Origin: Bryopsis sp. KO-2023
Lineage: Eukaryota > Chlorophyta > Ulvophyceae > Bryopsidales > Bryopsidaceae
Direction: 5' to 3'
Length of the DNA: 64,000 nt
Assembly (NCBI GenBank): GCA_030272585.1
Contig: BSYQ01000006.1
Coordinates: forward strand, 6,411,001-6,475,000
In this document: positions 25,301 to 35,746 of the stretch, piece by piece
How the letters are laid out: every line of letters starts with the position of its first letter
Position numbering within the stretch: position 1 is the stretch's first letter
Notes under the pieces: model-generated
The model's input: only the letters and a program-made list of their open reading frames with translations
What the model was told of the DNA's origin: nothing
Database searches by the model: none
Translations under genes and position numbers: made by a program

Positions 25301-26823
25301 GGCAGGTGGGAAGCCACTCTGGCTCGCAGCCGGGAGCTCGTCCTGGGGGCATTTGGGGGTGGAGGGGTCGTTCGAAATCGACGAGTGAAGGTTCGAGGGG
25401 CCTCGCTCATGAATGGCATTTCCTCGGCATCTTCTCCCATTCCAGTGTCGAAGCTCCTCGACACTGGCATCCTGCACAGTGCAACGAGCGGTTTAACACC
25501 GCTGGTTGCAGGAAGTCAGCATGATGATGTGAGAAACTTGCATTAAGAAATACACTCATGTACTTGTTTCTGATAAAAAATCAACATACAATGAAATGTG
25601 GATTTTCCAGGACGATATTCAGACATAGCCACCCATTGATGATATGGCTCATTGCACGAAAAGCAAATTCACAGCGCATGGAATGCTCTATTTTATGGTA
25701 ATGCAACCACAAATAAACACCATCTCATTATGAACTGGTATGCTTTGGAGCTGCTGCCTGATCAATCGAACATCCCTTCACGGTTGGTTGTAAAAAAAAT
25801 GATATGAACAGCAGCAATCCATAGTCAATAATATACTTTCTGGAGCTACCCTAAGATCACAACCATGCCTACTTCAACAGCCAGATAAATCTAAATATAT
25901 ACTCACCCATCATCTTGAAATCCGCGGTCTTCACCACCCTCTTCCCCCATATCATCATCGGAAGCCTGCTAAAAAAAAGCAACACCCCATGTACAAATTT
26001 CAATACCTTCCAATTGGTACAAGCCATGGCAAAAGTGTCGTCACTAAAAATAGACTGCACAAAACCAAATTTAAAACTGACAATTGTTTCAGCTCGGTTT
26101 CTCACTACCAGGTGGGAATTCAAAGATGCTAAATCGGAGGTGCTTTTTTGACGGACAGTGTGTTTGTGGGGATGGACAGTGCATTACTTGGCAAGCATCC
26201 AGAATAGCATCGATCTGTTCATCGGACAAAGCTTGGGGAACGCTGCATGACGAGAATTGAGAATCCCATGCATTATCCTTGCATTCCCAATTTTCACCCA
26301 AATCAACATCCTTCAACTGAAAAGGAACCTGCAAAGTTGAAACAATCACTATGACTAAGATAATTTTCCTTACACAAGCCAGAAACAAACATGCATAGTT
26401 CTTTTTTTTTTCCCTAATCCAGCCAAGAGATGCATTGATTCTGTCTTTTGCATGCGTTCAAAAAACGAACATGTATAAACATTATAAAAAACAAATTTGT
26501 AAAAAAAACATTCAACATAAACGTGACTTTTTCACAAGGGCATAATCCGTAATTCGATATTCCTCCAAACAAATAAAACATGGATTTTCTATTTTTGTCG
26601 ACAGGAAGGTGAAAGCATGTGCATCAACTTGGTTTTTTCCAGCCCACATTCACCACAGCGCCTGGAGTGGTGAAGGCGATCTCACACTTACAATTGGTCT
26701 TACCCGCCTCCATTTCTTGCAACGGGTGCATTGAACCCATTTTTGAAGGGTGCCTTGCTCTCTCTTTTTGGTGCTGCGAGTGAATCTGGGTAACACGGGA
26801 ACACGTTGCGTGTCCTCCTCCAT
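13375..26823 (-). CDS. CW-PWWP-chromodomain SNF2 chromatin protein, MOM1/CHD3-like, helicase motifs degenerate
   Basis: I join 29 exons with consistent phase (7653 nt, 2550 residues): 26823-26692, 26328-26188, 25968-25907, 25471-25060, 24704-24552, 24228-24078, 23944-23744, 23541-23445, 23156-23007, 22876-22726, 22436-22023, 21828-21676, 21563-21183, 20953-20687, 20476-20346, 20208-20101, 19957-19863, 19692-19574, 19311-18912, 18818-18489, 18316-18178, 17902-17621, 17492-17267, 17099-16893, 16719-16473, 16273-15846, 15726-15319, 15226-15086 and 14901-13375. In order: a CW zinc finger (W29, C32, C35, W38, C60, C72), an RG-rich linker, PWWP (DWWPAR 285-290), two chromodomains (about 590-700), SNF2 N lobe (740-955), SNF2 C lobe (about 1000-1235), an RGG-like stretch, a helical region (about 1480-1635), and a Q/P/S/G-rich tail. 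Walker A is kept (GEDGLGKT 777-784). The DEAH box is D-S-R-G (895-898), and motifs III, V and VI are altered. The core resembles CHD3 remodelers; loss of ATPase residues recalls plant MOM1. The expected role, chromatin reading and silencing, is inferred. The start Met at 26823 is the first in frame after an acceptor at about 26860; a non-coding 5' exon near 27844-28058 is possible. Confidence 0.8.
24794..24945. repeat. Cluster of short palindromes and inverted AGTGT repeats in an intron
   Basis: Within the intron between exons 24704-24552 and 25471-25060 of the minus-strand gene lie AGTGTGGCCCACACT and AGTGTAGGCTACACT, each a perfect palindrome around one base. An inverted pair, CACACTATT / AATAGTGTAG, spans the roughly 45 bases between them. 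A looser pair (TTAATAGTGTTACC / GGCCACACTAATT) precedes them. These look like remnants of small TIR elements. Confidence 0.5.
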
Positions 26824-28275
26824 GTCAGACTGCCGAATGTATATGTACCTCAAACCTGAACAACAGAAGAACATGATTTTTCAGCTGGTAGATTTGAACA
26901 TTAGATTTATTTGCATGCAAATATACAATTCTGAACTAAATCTCATATTATTTTGTCGTTTGTTTTTTTCATTCAAGTTTTCAAGAAATTAGTCCTTAAG
27001 TTTGCAGGGGAATTTGACAATGGTTTTTTTTGCCACAGGTAGATTTGGACCAATAAGATTCCTTCTTTCTTTTTCCCCACATCATTTATCAATGGGATTG
27101 CTTCAAAATTCACTTTTTCTGGAATTAAAAACTTCTGGGGATAATTTCAGGCTAATGCAATGACTGATGCAAAGCAGGTGAAGCTGGCAAGTAGCTGCGG
27201 GGCGACACTCAGCGTTCGTGCTTAGTAAACTCCCTTTTCCCAGGGCACTTCAGCACGGGTTTTAGAGGACCCCCAGAAAAGACCCATACTCTGTGGAGTC
27301 TTGCGCGAATGGACTGCTTTGGGTCGAAGCGCGCACAAAAAGCTCTAGAAAATGAACAGGAATGCTGGAAACACTCACCCCGCAGTTAATCGTCTTGGGG
27401 TGACGTTCAATTCACCCAAAGGTCGAAAAGCGGAAACCTACGATACCGGGTGGAAATCGCGGCTTCGTTTCCGCACACTGCATAACAAAAGCAAAGTTGA
27501 ACCAAACTTTTCTGAAAAAACTGTACGTACCAGAAGGAAATTTTAAAAAATCAGCCCCCCCCAAAAAACAATGTGGCACCCACCTGGCCAACACTACTGA
27601 AGTGAAAAAACACTAAAACACTTTGTTACCTCGGTTTAGTCTTTGACAAACTAAGTATCAAATCAGGAGGGGATCGACAAAACCCGCCGAACTTCATACC
27701 TTCTAACGTAATTCTTTCCCCATAAAATTAAAAAGTTGAAAAACTGGTCGAAGCAAGCATTTTCCCCACTCCCCAACACAGTCAGAAAGGCGGGAATCGT
27801 GCACCAACACAAAGTCCCCAAGACAACCCATAAACAATCTCACCCTGCGTGTTGTTGTGGAGAATCCTGGCGAATGGAGAAATAAAACCTGCGGACAAGA
27901 CGACCCAAAAAACGAGCTCCTCTCTGTGTTATCCTTTCCTTCGTATTTCCGGATTCCCAGCGACCTGGGCTGAAGGTCACGAAGTTGTGAAATTGAAGGG
28001 ACGAAGCTATTTTTTGTTTTCTTTCTGGTCGGTCTGGTAGATCAACGAAGCGACCCACAATCAGTCGTCACACACAAAGGTGGGGTCATCAAACTTCTGT
28101 CGTACAGTGTCATGCCCTCCAGATATCTTTTTGACAGTTCTGTCAAAAAGATACGATAACTGTTCCTTTCTTTTTCACATTCTGAAAGCCGAAAACAGAA
28201 GCGGTGAGGTTTCTGACCAGACCTAGCACGGTTTCGTCGCCGGTCGTGGTGCTTTTAGTTGAGTTTGGAGGGGAG
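26824..28275. promoter_or_regulatory. Divergent promoter region between the MOM1-like gene and VMA22
   Basis: The two genes are transcribed away from each other across this 1.45-kb spacer. It contains a perfect 14-bp inverted repeat with a 2-base centre at 28124-28153. A minus-strand open stretch at 27844-28058 ends in a good donor (GG|GTGAGA). Spliced to the acceptor at about 26860 it runs into a stop before the Met at 26823, so it could be a 5' UTR exon of the large gene. No other coding exon is supported. Confidence 0.4.
28124..28153. repeat. Perfect 14-bp palindrome in the divergent promoter
   Basis: TATCTTTTTGACAG (28124-28137) is followed by TT and its exact reverse complement (28140-28153). 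It is 123 bases upstream of the VMA22 start codon. It could be a dimeric factor site or a hairpin; the sequence alone does not say which. Confidence 0.6.
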
Positions 28276-29646
28276 ATGTCGATCAACGAAAAAGCTGAGA
28301 CCGCCTTTGTTGACGCGTTGGAAAACGTGGAGGTAAAGGAACTCTTTTACGGTTTATTACGGTTCATCCGCTGATAACGGCTTTTCTATCCGTTCATTTT
28401 TATCAATTCATTTTTTGGGGGGAGGTCCCACGTATTAATTAGATCTCTAAACTGAAAACTAAATACTTCACTTTCAGCAGGGTGGAAAAGGCTGTTTTAT
28501 TTTAAAATCTGTAATCACTTTTCACAGACTGTCTTGAGATAAAATGCCTTCGTCAGTTTGTCAGACATAAGCTCAGGTTTCTGCTTGTTGAAATGCAACA
28601 GGAGGTCATTGCTGTGAGGGAGAAGCTCACAAAGCAATTGAAAAAGGTTCCAGACGATTCGAAAATTTGGAAGATGAAAGGAAAAAGAATTGTTGGTATG
28701 GGATCCCACTATCTGTTTGTCAATTCCTGCCTTCCAAATAAAAGAATGAACGTTGTGGTGGTGGAGGAGGTGGGAAAAAGTGAATGAATGAAAAAGAAAA
28801 AAGGGATTTCTTCGACTGACAGGGTTTCTTCGAACTATCCCAAGCTCGATACTCCATGGGGTCGGGAAATGTTGGTGAACTGAAATACAAGCCAGACACG
28901 GAACCAACCACAGGGATTAATATCGGTGAGTTTAAATTTCCCTGCATGAGAAATGGTGGCTGTGAACTCTCCAGTTTTTCTATTCATTCTGGCGAAAAAT
29001 ACCTGGGTTGTATATATCGAGGGAAATTGACATATATTTTCGCATATTTCTTCTGGGTTTTTTCTGGAGGTTTCAAACCTGATTGGTAAATATCTCCAGT
29101 TAGCAATCATGATGCATTGGCTTGAAGCATTTCTTTGCTGTGTAATTTTTTTTTTTTTGCCCAGATTCGGAAGAATTTGAGTTGTGTTGCGTGGAAGGCA
29201 GCCCAGCTTTCAAGGCATTAAACCCACATTCACAAATCAAACAAGAAAACCAACAAGGCGATCCTCTGCAGTGGTTTGGTGGGATGGTTTCACCCTACTT
29301 GAGATCAGCACAAGCTTCTTTTTCTGAAGGTGCACACCAGAAGGGAGTCGACAGTCAATTTTTGTTGTATTTTGCACCACTCTTTGGAGTATGTAGATTG
29401 TTTTTGAAAAAACTACCCATCACAAATGGAATCCCCGAGTGGAAATGAGCATAATGGATCCACCCCTCTTGTTCTAGTGGGTCAATTTCTTGTGACTGAT
29501 TTGGTGGTGTTTTTTCGTACCAATTGACAGCACTGCCGTTGATCGCTGAGCTTGCGAAACTGTCAGTGAATGTCGCAAAGGCCACGGAAAAGGTTGATGA
29601 ATGCAAGAGTCTTGAGAAGCACCAGGATGACCCAGCAACAGCTTAA
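28276..29646 (+). CDS. VMA22: V-ATPase assembly factor VMA22 / CCDC115-like
   Basis: Five exons (28276-28332, 28602-28691, 28823-28925, 29165-29329, 29531-29646) give 176 residues, about the size of CCDC115. Two blocks typical of that family are present: GFFELSQARYSMGSGNVGEL, matching the conserved ARYxMG region, and DPLQWFGGMVSPYLRSAQAS, matching the conserved DPLxWFGxxVxxxLRxAQxSF block. An N-terminal coiled-coil-like helix (EKLTKQLKKV) fits too. VMA22 acts at the ER membrane with VMA12 and VMA21 to assemble the Vo sector of the proton pump; this is known for yeast and human proteins and is inferred here. The donor of exon 2 (GTTGGT at 28692) is non-standard and was chosen because only it keeps phase. 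The gene is divergent from the MOM1-like gene and convergent with the kelch gene. Confidence 0.85.
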
Positions 29647-30094
29647 TTTGGCAAAAATTTCACTAGTTTCATTATTTTGTGTTAAGGGGGAGGAGGGCGT
29701 GTATTTGCATGGTATGTAATTGAAATTCACACAGCAACCACCATGTGTAAGGCTCCCATCTGAGGGTGTTTTGATTTCAGCGGAATGAAACTCAATGCCA
29801 CAACAAAACGCTTCAAGCCACCACATTACAATATCCAGAAACATCCTACCAAACGAAGAGATTCCCTCGTCCTTCATAGAAATTCACAACTTCCAAACCA
29901 AACCAAAGAGAAAAAAACCAACCTGCCCCGTCCCATGCTCGGCCAATCATGATGCTCTCATCTTGGCTTAAGCTCTCTCCAACATTATAATTTGAATCCC
30001 CAGGCTGAAAACCCCACATCTGCCGGACACCGTTTCTTCCTGTAACCTAGGTTTGAGCAAAAAATATTCTGCTGGAATCCCCATCGACAGAATT
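29647..30094. other. Convergent spacer between VMA22 and the kelch gene
   Basis: This 448-bp tail-to-tail spacer has no supported gene. It should contain both 3' UTRs. Open frames in it are short and without recognisable similarity. Confidence 0.4.
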
Positions 30095-33000
30095 TCATTT
30101 CTCAGGGTCTGACTCTGATTCCCCACTTGAGTCTCCACTGGAGTCCCTCTCAGAGCCCAGAGCATCCCGTTCCTCCTTGAAAGCATCCTCCCCAGCACTA
30201 TTTTCCCTGACACACTTCCATCCATCATATTTGTTCAAATCGAAACACCAAATGTCATCCAGAGATATTTCCTTGTCCAAAACCTCAACCATCCCACCAA
30301 ACAGCCAGAGAGTGTTTTTCAGCACAACCATCCCTCCGTTGATCCTTCCTTTTGGCTTCGGAAGGTTGACCGAGGATAAATCCACCCCGTAAGTGGCTGG
30401 GGAATATAGGACTTCGCTCACTACACCCCCGATCTTGTACAGTTTGTAGGCTTTCCTCACAACATACCCTCGATACCTGGGGAAAAACAAACATTGAGCA
30501 TTGAAAGCTGGCTTTTAGAATCCAACCACTCTTGGGGCAGCATTTTCTCAATCCTTTAATTTCATTGAAACTCTCAGGTCCTGCAACCAATCCAAAAATC
30601 ATATGCTGGATCGATCAATTGCGAAGGCCAATTTTTTCACAGGAAAAAAAAAGAAAATGAAAATGTTACGGTGAAACCAACTCTCATTGGATTGACAATT
30701 TGCAAGCAACATGGAATCAGCCAACCTTGATTGAATCAGCGTAGCAGCTTTGTGCAGTCCAGCACTTTCCATTGCAGATATCGAATCATCTGAAAAGAAA
30801 GTAACGAACAAGTTGGTGGTCTTTTGTGATGGTAAACAAATGAATTTCATTCCGACTTGACTTAAAGAACAGAAAATATTGAATAGGAAAAAAAAACTTC
30901 CGATCTGGGAAAGAACAGGGTGCTGAACCCTCTCTTGCTGCTACCTGTCGTCCTTCAAGAGGAAAATACTTGAATCTTTTCAACACTCATACCTGAGTCA
31001 GCTTGCTTGGATCCCTTTGGCAGTCGAATCGCCACCGGAAACCATTTGCGGCTATCGAAATTGAACTGATACAGTTCATTGAAAAATTCCGAGACCAGAG
31101 TTTCGCCCCCCTTGGCCTCATTGTCCGTGACTCCACCAAACAGAATCGTTCGCCGCTTGTGGACAGCCCAACAACACCCGGATCGAGCAGAGGGAGCCAT
31201 GCCAGCTTTCTTCACTTTTTCCCACTGTGCAAAAAACATACAGTCTTTTTCAGCCTTTTCAATCTTCAACACAGGGAACTCCAGTCATGATCATTTCTAC
31301 CCAGGGGGAGGGGGCATATCGCTATTCTGTTTATGAGTGGAACCACACCTTGTATGTCTTAAGGTCCAAAATCCACATATCATCTTGCACTTTTCCATGC
31401 TCCAGATCTCCATCCTCATCATCAGCTACTTTGCTGTAGCCCCCATACACATAGAATCGATCCTCGAAAACTGTAACTCTAGATCCACCCCTGGGGCTCG
31501 GTGCAAACCCATCAGCCTTGCCCACCGAACTCCATTGCAGAGAGCTCAAATCAAATACCCAAACATCATTGTAGTACCTTTTCAACAGAAGCATTCGAAA
31601 CAGGGATCCTGTTCAATTCTAATTCTCAATCAAAGAAATTGGCAGGACGCCACCCCTCTTTCTTCTGTTATGTGCTAATGATTTTCTTTCTTGCTTAACC
31701 CCAGTTCAGTTATATCGCAAAATCCAGCAGAAATCCACATTTCAAACGAAATCTTCGACAGAGCTGATTTTGGGAAATAGGAAAAAGCTACATACCTCAC
31801 TTTTTCTAATCCAGTGTCAGTGAAGCCTCCAAACAACACGATCTTGTCTTTATGAACTGCCATTCTGTGGCCAGAACGTCCCACAGGTCCACCTTTGACA
31901 GGCAATTTGTCCCATTCATTGGCTGTCAAATCAAACCTCCACAAATCTCGGTAATGATGGAAGCGATCCTGCTTCGGTGAAGTGAATTCACCGCCAAACA
32001 TGTATAGAAACCCCCTGTGAGCGACCATCTGGTGGGCACTTCTTGGTGGAGGGCTGTGTGACTAAACACACAATACTTTAGACCAACCGACACATCTTCC
32101 CAGCTGCTTCTTTTTACTGATCACCAAAAGGCATTTTTTTGGTACTTTTTTCCTTCGTGAACGACACCTCATTCCCTCTGGAGAAATTTTGATGGAAGGG
32201 ATCTAAGACAGAGGCTGATACAGCTGCAGCCCTTTTTCGTTTTCTTGAAATTGAAATCCAAGTTCAGCAACACAGCCACAGATTAACCAAAATATTTTCG
32301 AAAATCGCCTTTTCCATGTCATAGAAAATTTGAAAATTCTTTTCACCTGTTGGGACTGGAAATTTTCGTCCACCGATCCTTGTCAGTATTGTATTTGTAC
32401 AGGTCATTGTACATAAGTACTTTCCCTGTGGCCAGGTCTTCATATTCCCCACCAAACACCACCGTCATTGGAACCCTCTGCGGCTGGAAACCACAAACAC
32501 AAAACAGGTTTTCTTCCGTCTCTTTTTTTAGCAAGAAAAATCCGATCGTCACTCCAGCCAGAATCAGGGGATACAGTCTGACCCCCACTGAATGTGAAAA
32601 CAAATGAACTTGTTGCTGATTTATCTTACATGACAAATATTCTCGTATATTCTTGTCAAGAGGGAAAAAAAACTTCATTTAGTTGCTCGAAACCCATCAA
32701 GATTGTTTAGAGTAAATTCCATCATCGAAAACCAACCTCCAGCTGGATTGGGGTGTATGAAGCATGAACTCGAGGAGAAGGGGCGGCACAATCATCCTCG
32801 ATTTTCACTTCGGTCTTTTTGGCTTCGTCCAGTTTGATCTGGGCCAGAATCGCATCGATGTCTTCTTCGTCTTCCTTCAGCTTCTGCTCGATCCGGCGCG
32901 ACTGCTTGTCCAAGTTCTTCACAGTTTTTTCTTCTGTTTTCTTCGCACCTGTGGCGACGTGGCCTTTTCGCTTCCGCCGTTTGTCACGTTTCGTACCCAT
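30095..33000 (-). CDS. Kelch-repeat protein, KLHDC4-like, with an IQ motif
   Basis: Seven exons (33000-32737, 32483-32347, 32053-31796, 31577-31349, 31224-30993, 30789-30726, 30476-30095) give 521 residues, essentially the length of human KLHDC4. The N-terminus is the lysine-rich leader of this family (MGTKRDKRRKRKG) and is followed by an acidic coiled coil. Kelch repeats then show the expected FGGE, YNDLYKYN, PPPRSAHQ, DLWRFDL, FGG, NDVWVFDL, YGGY and DDIWCFDL blades. Between the last blades, exon 6/7 encodes AATLIQSRYRGYVVRKAYKL, a consensus IQ calmodulin-binding motif split by an intron. The C-terminus is acidic and Ser-rich. The molecular role of KLHDC4 is poorly defined; a beta-propeller adaptor is the safe description. 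The acceptor of exon 3 was chosen at 32053 rather than 32061 to keep phase. Confidence 0.85.
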
Positions 33001-33287
33001 TTCTTTGTTTCGTTGGTGAAAAACTAAAACCTCGACACCAGAAATGTCCCCGAAGCTGTCGATCCTTGTTCAGACTGAGCCCTACGCCCAATGAGCATGT
33101 GGGCGGGAATATTTGTCGAGTGTGACTGGAGCGCTGGCGTTTTCGTTTTCGTTTGTTGGCGTTACGCATGGCAGGTCTCTGTCAAAGTTCGTGGCGGGCG
33201 TGGTGCGTGGTCTGACTACGCATCGTCGCCTTTTCACCTCTCGCTTTCAACCCAACACCACAAACGCCTTTTCGTTTTGGTGAGTCG
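33001..33287. promoter_or_regulatory. Compact divergent promoter between the kelch gene and the DUF2358 gene
   Basis: Only 287 bp separate the two start codons, so the genes probably share a bidirectional promoter. The segment is richer in CpG than its surroundings. I see no clear TATA box. Confidence 0.4.
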
Positions 33288-35746
33288 ATGTTTTCCCCCT
33301 CCACACAATCGATCTCCCAACGCACGCTGATCGCATTCCAACCTCGAGTGCACAATGCCGTTCCTAAGCGATCGATGCGAGTCAGGGCGTCCGAAAAAAA
33401 CAAGCCCGACAAGCCTGAGACAGGTACTTGACGACGTCGTCATCCACACTCCAGGAACAGACCCAGTGTATTGGGGGGACAATTCCTATTCCTATATTTT
33501 ACCATTGTTAAGACAAATCCAACCATATTGCTCCTACAGGTCAGGGTTAATTTTCTTGTTCCAGGAGTGAAAGGAGTCCTAAGGGTGGCCACTTGACACA
33601 CTGACACAGCTTACATTTGACAGTTTTCTCAATTGCTCTAAGATGATATGAGATATCAGGATTGCATTCTCAATTTGCAGTTCACCCCCCTCCCCCAAAC
33701 AACATGCAATTCTTCTGCTTATTTCAGTTGCGATGGCTTCTCCAGATGGAAAGAATGGATTAGTTCAGTGAACAAACTAAAGGACATCGTGGTGGTGGTG
33801 GTGGTCATTGGGAGCTTGTTTTGCCAAATTTTGGAGTGGTGCCCTTATCGGATGCATATATATGTGTGTGTGTGTGTTATAGGTGCTGGGTTGAAAGCAG
33901 TGTGGTATGCCTCTGAACAATTTGGAAATCTGTTAGGGATGACTAAGGGCTCATCTGATTCCACCACTGCCAAAACTCCATCCGAAAAAATGACAAGACA
34001 AGAAGTGGTGGAGAGCATCCGAGCCGATTATGATCAAAATTACTTCGTCAGTGGAAAGGTAGGCATTTTTCGTTTTGGAAAAAAATATGTGATGGAAGAA
34101 CCATTCCTACGTTTTGACTAACTATTGGTTTTTTTCAAGTGTTTGCAAGCAAAAATGGAACAAGAAAAATTGTGAGGAGGAGCTTAGGCAACATCGGTTG
34201 ACAGAGTTGGTCGTTTTAGTACTTTGCAATTAGGGCAATGACTGTTTTCTGTAGCCTTGGTTTCAATTTTCGTTTTTTTTCTTTCTTTGTAACTCTCTTT
34301 CCACTTGTTTCATGGAACCACAACACCCCCTCAGGGGAAAAAATTCTGAAAATTTGTAAATCATAGGATAAGCATCTGAAACAGTAATAAACAAATTTGA
34401 TTAGGGTGACATGATCGCCTACGAGGAGGATTGTCTTTTCGCTGATCCGTTCGCAGGCTTCAACGGTGTGGATCGTTTCAAAAAGAATGTCGGGAATTTG
34501 GGTGGTCTCATGGAGGACGTCAAATTAGATGTGTATGATTTTCAAGAAGATGGCAACGAAATCAAAACCAAATGGAGATTCAGTTGCCTTCTCGATTTGC
34601 CTTGGCAACCCAGGCTGGCAGCTGGTGGTTCAACAACTCACGTTCTCGATGAGGTGTGGTACATTTTTCTCTCTCTGGAAAAACGTCATGGAATCTTCTT
34701 TCCCTATAAAAGAAAGGTTTAACGTCTGTAGGAATCCCGGATTATTATTGAAAGAGTGGGGTGCATGGGGCATGCAGCATCGGTGTAATACATTTGGAAA
34801 AAACATGGTTGCGGGGTTTGGCGGAAAAGGGATAGGGTGTCAGGTAGTTAATGTTGGAACTGGATGGCTCAGTGATATTGTGGATCTGTGCAAACATCTT
34901 ATTGCATCCAGCGACTTGAAAGCCCCTTTAGCTTGCAAGAATTCACTGTCGCCAGTTTTCTTTTTGAATTGTTTAATTGGATCCGGAAAGAAAATAAGAT
35001 GAATGCAGTGTTTGTGCTTGTTAAGGACACCAACAAAGTGGTGAAACACATCGAAGATTGGGATGTGGAGCCTTCCAGGGTGGTCAAAGAGTTGCTGAAG
35101 CCAGCGTCTCGAGTGCCGAGAAATCAGTGGGAAGTTTTCTTTTTAGCCATGTCGGGTGGCGATTACAAAGGCATGTGGTTTGCCATCTCGAGGCCAACCT
35201 GGATTTGGTCTCTGCCAATCGTGGGGGTGTCATTAGTCACAAAAATCACCACAGGAGAAGGGCTCCAAGTGAGTAATCTTCAAGGACATTGAACATTGGA
35301 TGTTTATCAGTGTTGGTAAATCCCTTAATGTTCACAAATCCTGGTTTAGGATTGATTCAAGACTGACCTTGTTTTGTCTTGCTTTTTTCCCCTCTGGGCC
35401 ATTTGTTGGCATGATCACCACAGACGTTTCAGTTATTGTCATTGGAATGAAAGTGCATAACTGGGGTAACATAGAAGTGATTTCAATGAGATCTGTACAC
35501 TGGATCTCCAGTGGAGATCCAGTGGAGATCCTACACTGGATCTAGGAACACTGGGTGGTTCCTAGATTTCGTAGTGCATTGGCTCCCTTTGATGGTTGGT
35601 TGTGTGATTTTGTATTCCAGGGGGTGTTCCTTGGGACTGTGGAAGGGTTTGCATATTTGTTCCTGCTGGCTGGGCTTGGAACAGAAGTGGTCAAGCTCTT
35701 GCAAGGGATGCAAGGGGGCGAAACAGGCACTGGAGGCAGATTTTGA
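33288..35746 (+). CDS. Plastid NTF2-like / DUF2358 protein
   Basis: Five exons (33288-33423, 33883-34058, 34405-34653, 35026-35268, 35621-35746) join in phase to 309 residues. The first 35-45 residues (MFSPSTQSISQRTLIAFQP) are Ser/Arg-rich without acidic residues, as in a transit peptide. The middle carries the DUF2358 pattern: YDQNYFVSG, YEEDCLFADPFAGFNGVDRF, KNVGNLG, then a beta-strand-rich section with the HIEDWDVEPSRVV block. The C-terminal exon has a hydrophobic helix (FAYLFLLAGLGTEVVKLL). Plant members of this family are plastid proteins of mostly unknown function with an NTF2-like fold; no catalytic role is visible. I chose 33288 because it reads into the transit-like leader. An ATG at 33355 in another frame does not join in phase. 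Confidence 0.85.
35495..35570. repeat. Cluster of palindromes in the last intron of the DUF2358 gene
   Basis: ACTGGATCTCC / GGAGATCCAGT (35499-35523, 11-bp arms, 3-base centre) is followed by CACTGGATC again, and by ATCTAGGAAC / GTTCCTAGAT (10-bp arms, 8-base loop, about 35539-35566). The cluster is 50-120 bases upstream of the acceptor at 35620. Confidence 0.6.

Noticed and set aside
33355..33570. Plus-strand frame starting at 33355 as start of the DUF2358 gene.
   Set aside because: The overlapping frame from 33288 gives a transit-like leader and joins exon 2 in phase; the 33355 frame does not.
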